Origin: Pseudomonadota bacterium
GTDB taxonomy: Bacteria; Pseudomonadota; Alphaproteobacteria; Ferrovibrionales; Ferrovibrionaceae
Assembly (NCBI GenBank): GCA_023433835.1
Contig: JAEYTW010000736.1
Span: 1-11,406 of the forward strand
DNA: 11,406 bases
Direction of reading: 5' to 3'
A program made the position numbers and the translations under genes. Of this stretch, positions 6,458-11,406 are shown piece after piece (within the stretch, counting starts at the first letter, position 1; every line of letters begins with the position of its first letter). The notes under the pieces are model-generated. The model did no database searches. It was not told where the DNA came from and worked only from the letters and a program-made list of their open reading frames with translations.

Positions 6458-7012
6458 ATGACCCAAGCCCCAGCCATGCCGGCCAGCCCGGCGGTTTCCT
6501 GCCCCGACCTGTTCAAGGGTTTCTTCCTCGTCGGGATCTCTTCCTTCGGCGGCGCGCTGCCCTGGGCCCGCCGCATGCTGGTCGAGGATCGCGGCTGGCT
6601 CAGCCCGCGCGACTTCGGCGAACTGCTCAATCTCTGCCAATTGCTGCCGGGCCCCAATGTCGTGAACCTGTCGGTCTGCGTCGGTGCGCGCTATCGCGGG
6701 CCGTTGGGTTCGGTCAGCGCCCTGGCCGGGCTGATGGCGATGCCGCTTGCCATCGTGCTGGGCCTGGCCGTTCTGATCGACCGGCTGGGGCCGCAGGATA
6801 TCCTGCGCCATGGCTTCGCCGGCGTCACCGCCGCGGCGGCCGGGCTGGTCTTTGCCATGGCGGTCAAGACGGCCCAGCCGTTGCGCCGGCGGTGGGGCGC
6901 CTGGGGCGTGGCCGCCGCCGCCTTCGTCTGCGTCGCGCTGCTGCATCTGCCGCTGCTGCCGGTGCTGGCCGTGCTCGGGCCCATCGGCATCCTGATCGCA
7001 TGGAGGCGCTGA
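6458..7012 (+). CDS. ChrA-family (CHR) transporter, first half of a short-chain pair
   Basis: A 184-residue membrane protein of the chromate transporter (CHR) family. Short members are encoded as tandem pairs and are each equivalent to one half of full-length ChrA. Family marks are SSFGGALPWARR at residues 28-39 and the QLLPGPNVVNLS signature at 61-72. Hydrophobic helices lie near 84-107, 118-136 and 150-182. ChrA proteins are inner-membrane efflux carriers of chromate driven by the proton motive force. Whether chromate is the substrate here is inferred from family only. The ATG at 6458 has no clear Shine-Dalgarno; a second in-frame ATG at 6476 is also possible and would not remove conserved sequence. 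The GGAGG near its end serves as the ribosome site of the next gene. Probably controlled by the divergent LysR gene. Confidence 0.9.
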   Translation: MTQAPAMPASPAVSCPDLFKGFFLVGISSFGGALPWARRMLVEDRGWLSPRDFGELLNLCQLLPGPNVVNLSVCVGARYRGPLGSVSALAGLMAMPLAIVLGLAVLIDRLGPQDILRHGFAGVTAAAAGLVFAMAVKTAQPLRRRWGAWGVAAAAFVCVALLHLPLLPVLAVLGPIGILIAWRR

Positions 7013-7013
7013 G

Positions 7014-7535
7014 ATGCCGGTCCTGGCCCAGCTGTTCGTGCAGTTCGCCTTCCTGTCGCTGATCGCGATCGGCGGCGCCAACTCGATCATCGCCGAGATC
7101 CACCGCCAGGTGGTCGACGTCCAGCACTGGCTGACGGGGCAGGAATTCGCCACGGTCTTCGCGCTGGCCCAGGCGGCACCCGGGCCCAATGTCCTGGTGG
7201 TCAGCCTGATCGGCTGGGAGGTCGCCGGGCTTGCCGGCGCCCTGGTCGCCACGGCCGGCATGTGCGGGCCGTCCTGTATCCTTGCCTATTTCGCCTATCG
7301 CGGCTGGGCCCACTACGGCACCCGGCCCTGGGCGGTGGCGATCCAGGCCGGGCTGACGCCGCTCACCGTCGGCCTGCTGTTCTCGACCGGCCTGTTGCTC
7401 GCCACCGGCGGCGATGCCGGCTGGCCGGCGATCGCGATCGCCGCGGTAACGGCCCTGATCGTGCTGAAAACCCGGGTCAATCCGCTGTGGCTGCTGGGCG
7501 GCGCGGCGCTGATCGGGATCGCCGCGGGGCTTTAG
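7014..7535 (+). CDS. ChrA-family (CHR) transporter, second half of a short-chain pair
   Basis: A 173-residue CHR-family membrane protein, homologous to its upstream neighbour. The pair of motifs recurs: AIGGANSIIAEI at residues 18-29 and AQAAPGPNVLVVSL at 52-65. Helices follow near 68-95, 104-130 and 136-172. The ATG at 7014 lies one base after the stop of the first gene and has GGAGG 7 nt upstream, inside that gene, so the two halves are co-expressed and probably act together as a heterodimer, as known for other short CHR pairs. The stop codon overlaps that of the convergent methyltransferase gene by 4 bp (7532-7535). Confidence 0.9.
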   Translation: MPVLAQLFVQFAFLSLIAIGGANSIIAEIHRQVVDVQHWLTGQEFATVFALAQAAPGPNVLVVSLIGWEVAGLAGALVATAGMCGPSCILAYFAYRGWAHYGTRPWAVAIQAGLTPLTVGLLFSTGLLLATGGDAGWPAIAIAAVTALIVLKTRVNPLWLLGGAALIGIAAGL

Positions 7536-8260
7536 GCGGCGATGACGATGATCTCCGGGCTGCCTGCCCCCAGCGGTGAACGATCCCAATCGCCGAACCA
7601 GGTCGCGTCGGTGAAGCCTGCGGTCGCCAATAGCTGACTCAGCCTGTCCTCGTCGATGAACCGTAGCCTGCCGATACTGACAACATTGTCGGTTGGACCG
7701 AACCCAAAATGGGTTTCATAGGTAATGATATCGCCGCTCATGCCGGTCACGTCGTAGTGGACCTCGACCGATATTCCTGACGCATCAATCCGTCGCCGCG
7801 TCCGCGCCTTCGTCCATTCCTGCCATTCTTGAGCCAAAGGGTTGCGCGTCTCGAAGGCCAGCTTCCCGCCGGGTGCCAGATGCCGGCGCAGGGTCTCGAG
7901 GCCGGCGAGGGTGGTGGCGTCGTCCAGGAAAACCTGGAAGACATGGCCGGTCATCACGATCAGGTCGAAGCGGATGGGCAGGTCGAGGCCAGCGGCGTCC
8001 GACTGCACCCAGGCGACCCGCTCTCCGCCCGGTCGAGCCCGAGCGATGTCGAGCATCGCGCCGGCGGGATCGGCCCCGGTCACGCGGTGGCCGCGGGCGG
8101 CGAGGTCGGCGGCGAGCCAGCCGGTACCGCAGCCCATGTCGAGGATGGCGAGCGGCGCCCGGCCGGCAAGATCGAGATAGAACGCCGTGTCGGCACCGGG
8201 TGGGTTCAAGGCGTCGTAGACGGCGCTCAACCGCGGATCGACATAGCTGTCGCAGGTCAT
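7532..8260 (-). CDS. class I SAM-dependent methyltransferase
   Basis: A 242-residue protein with the Rossmann-like methyltransferase fold. Motif I ILDMGCGTGWLA is at residues 39-50. The acidic residue after strand 2 is in GADPAGAML (62-70), and the strand 4 region DLIVMTGHVFQVF is at 99-111. LAPGGKLAFETRNP near 128-141 is the usual post-motif segment. The substrate cannot be deduced. The C-terminal 90 residues (VHYDVTGM, YETHFGFG) resemble soluble small-molecule methyltransferases of the ubiE/Methyltransf_25 kind. The ATG at 8260 has an AAAAGG site 6 nt upstream. It is convergent with the chrA pair and divergent from the histidine kinase, with which it shares a short, comparatively A/T-rich promoter region (8261-8391). 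Confidence 0.9.
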   Translation of the reverse strand: MTCDSYVDPRLSAVYDALNPPGADTAFYLDLAGRAPLAILDMGCGTGWLAADLAARGHRVTGADPAGAMLDIARARPGGERVAWVQSDAAGLDLPIRFDLIVMTGHVFQVFLDDATTLAGLETLRRHLAPGGKLAFETRNPLAQEWQEWTKARTRRRIDASGISVEVHYDVTGMSGDIITYETHFGFGPTDNVVSIGRLRFIDEDRLSQLLATAGFTDATWFGDWDRSPLGAGSPEIIVIAA

Positions 8261-8391
8261 CGGAAACCTTTTCGGTGACGATTAATGACGAAATCGGGGT
8301 TACTGGACACAACTATTTTCTCGGCAATCTGGCGTGACTTGTCGATACTGCGGTGCATTCGAAACACGCGTGCAGCCTGCGGAGGGCGTGG

Positions 8392-10143
<1,752 letters not shown>

Positions 10144-10164
10144 GCAGACTCTCCGGAAACGCGT

Positions 10165-10192
10165 GAGCCCCGCTATTGCTAGCGGGTCTCTT
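10165..10192 (+). terminator. terminator-like hairpin after the histidine kinase
   Basis: CCCGCTA (10169-10175), loop TTGC and TAGCGGG (10180-10186) form a perfect stem, extended by GAG/CTC outside one C-T mismatch. TCTCTT follows. It starts 22 bp after the kinase stop codon and is a plausible, weak-tailed intrinsic terminator for it. Confidence 0.6.
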
Positions 10193-10317
10193 GGCGTATT
10201 CTAGTGACGATGAGGGGGGGCGGGCCCGCGAGTCTCAAAGCCATACGCATCCTCGTAATGTAGGAACGGTGGTGCAGCTCGTCAACGGACCTGCATCTTA
10301 AGGAGCTGAGGCCCGGA

Positions 10318-10979
10318 TTGGCATTCTCGCCAGACGAACTTCGCGAGCTTCCCACGGTAATTTCCGCACCTCGCTTTGCGATCTATTTGCAAGCCGTTGA
10401 AAATTCCTTGCCGCGAGCGCTTGAACTATATCGGTGGAACATGGAGGTTTCGGCAGCAATGACGATGCCGCTCCACATCTGTGAGGTGGGCATTCGAAAC
10501 GCTGTCGTCGACGCTATTGAAGCAGTACACGGTGCAAACTGGCCGTGGTCGAATGGGTTCGTCAGTAGCCTGCCGCAGCCGCGACTGCGCCAACATTACA
10601 ACCCGCAGTCAAATCTCCGAGATATAGCCAAGCGCGAAGTTACACCGGGTAAAGTTGTTGCCCAGCTGAATTTCGCATTCTGGCAGCAGCTGTTTACCCG
10701 CGGGCAAGACGGCAGGCTCTGGCAGGGCCATCTGCATCGGGTTCTGCCCGGCGTGGCGCCGATGATCGCCGTTCCAATTGCACGGCCTCCGCATTCGAAG
10801 CGCTGCAGGCGATCCGCAGATTGCGTAGTCGCATTGCACATCACGAACCAGTTTTCGCCCGAGATCTTCGTGCGGATTACCGGTTGGTACTTCAGGTCAT
10901 CGCCTGGCGCAGTCCTACGGCGGCGTCGTGGACGGATAGAACGCAGACACTTACGGTCCTGTTACAGCAGCGGCCCTGA
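10318..10979 (+). pseudogene. Abi-like (abortive infection family) protein gene, frameshifted
   Basis: A broken gene for an Abi-like protein. The first frame, from a TTG at 10318 with TGAGG 6 nt upstream (no ATG or GTG is available after the stop at 10261), reads ALELYRWNMEVSAAM, LHICEVGIRNAVVDAI, VVAQLNFAFWQQLF and LHRVLPGV, the standard order for this family. From about 10755-10795 the homology moves to the -1 frame, which reads FEALQAIRRLRSRIAHHEPV, ADYRLVLQVIAWRSP and stops at 10977-10979. The span of 662 bases is one short of a whole number of codons, so restoring one base would give about 220 residues. The RSRIAH segment (10824-10841) fits the RxxxxH motif of HEPN RNases. The first frame itself runs on to 11268, antisense to the next gene, and is not meaningful there. 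Base composition is less GC-rich than the neighbours, suggesting transfer. A sequencing error is possible. Confidence 0.8.
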
Positions 10980-10988
10980 CGGCTCGGC

Positions 10989-11406
10989 TCACCGCTTGGC
11001 CGGCAGCCGGGCGGTCACGAAATCCAGCAAGCCTTGCGGCGCGGCGGCGAGCAGCCAGCCCAGGATCGCCATCGGCCAGGGAAAGGCGATGCGGCCTTTG
11101 TCGCGGGCGAGGCCGCGGGCGATGATTTCCGCGGCGCGGTCGACCGGCATCAGGAACGGCATCGGAAAGGCGTTGCGCGCGGTCATCCGGGTGACGACGA
11201 AGCCCGGATTGATCACCGAGACCGCGATGCCGTGGCCGCGCAGCCAGGGCCGCAGGCCTTCGCCATAAGCCTTCACCGCCGCCTTCGACGCGGCATAGGC
11301 CGGGGCGGTGGCCAGGCCGCGATAGCCGGCGATCGAGGCGACGATCGCGATCTGGCCGCGGCGGCGCGCCGCCATCAGCGCGATTGCCGGATGGAGGGTG
11401 TTGAAC
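10989..11406 (-). CDS. short-chain dehydrogenase/reductase, C-terminal part (runs off the right edge)
   Basis: The C-terminal part of a classical SDR, read from the right edge to a TGA at 10989-10991. The frame is open at the edge (FNTLHPAIALMAARRRGQ), so the start and the N-terminal cofactor-binding half lie outside the window; the internal ATG at 11375 is not the start. The visible active site has the Ser of VASIAGYRG and Tyr/Lys in PAYAASKAAVKAYGE. It is followed by INPGFVVTRMT, the usual loop over the nicotinamide. The tail (FPWPMAILGWLLAAAPQGLLDFV) is hydrophobic, as in SDRs of the DltE-like group, and may associate with the membrane. Substrate unknown. It converges on the broken Abi-like gene with a 9-bp gap. 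Confidence 0.9.
   Translation of the reverse strand, partial: FNTLHPAIALMAARRRGQIAIVASIAGYRGLATAPAYAASKAAVKAYGEGLRPWLRGHGIAVSVINPGFVVTRMTARNAFPMPFLMPVDRAAEIIARGLARDKGRIAFPWPMAILGWLLAAAPQGLLDFVTARLPAKR

Noticed and set aside
10741..10800. Programmed -1 frameshift site in the Abi-like gene
   Set aside because: No clear X-XXY-YYZ slippery heptamer was found in the interval, so a simple one-base loss is the simpler reading. Not fully excluded.
10980..11268. Continuation of the Abi-like first frame to 11268
   Set aside because: After the frameshift it carries no family similarity and lies antisense to the SDR gene, so it is an accident of missing stops.

Overview
The window is GC-rich chromosomal DNA (about two-thirds G+C by eye) from an alphaproteobacterium, most likely near the Rhodospirillales. 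This rests on the fabD-fabG-acpP-fabF-mltG order, the wording of the core proteins and the codon use. No species is claimed.

Left end (1-1098): a C/G homopolymer tract, then rpsR and rpsF (ribosomal S18 and S6) on the minus strand, overlapping by one base. S6 has an unusual tail of RGD/RGP triplets. The rpsF leader can fold into a nested hairpin of the kind expected for S6:S18 autoregulation. A divergent promoter region separates it from fabD.

Core block (1099-5509, plus strand): fabD, fabG, acpP, fabF and mltG. Malonyl-CoA:ACP transacylase, 3-oxoacyl-ACP reductase, acyl carrier protein and 3-oxoacyl-ACP synthase II run the malonyl loading and elongation steps of type II fatty acid synthesis. 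MltG is an inner-membrane murein transglycosylase. fabD has a promoter with a perfect -35. acpP seems to have its own promoter and a 7-bp hairpin across its stop codon, which could make ACP more abundant than FabF.

Accessory block (5460-8260): a GcvA-type LysR regulator on the minus strand diverges from a tandem pair of short ChrA-family (chromate transporter) genes. A perfect 7-5-7 palindrome with T-N11-A spacing lies between them. A class I SAM-dependent methyltransferase follows on the minus strand. The genes are tightly packed: mltG and the LysR gene overlap tail to tail by 50 bp, and the second chrA and the methyltransferase by 4 bp.

Right part (8392-11406): an orphan hybrid histidine kinase (six membrane helices, HisKA, HATPase, receiver), a terminator-like hairpin, a lower-GC Abi-like (abortive-infection family) gene broken by a single-base frameshift, and the C-terminal part of a short-chain dehydrogenase that runs off the right edge on the minus strand. 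The broken Abi-like gene is the most notable accessory item. Its RxxxxH (HEPN-type) motif is intact but lies out of frame with the N-terminal half.
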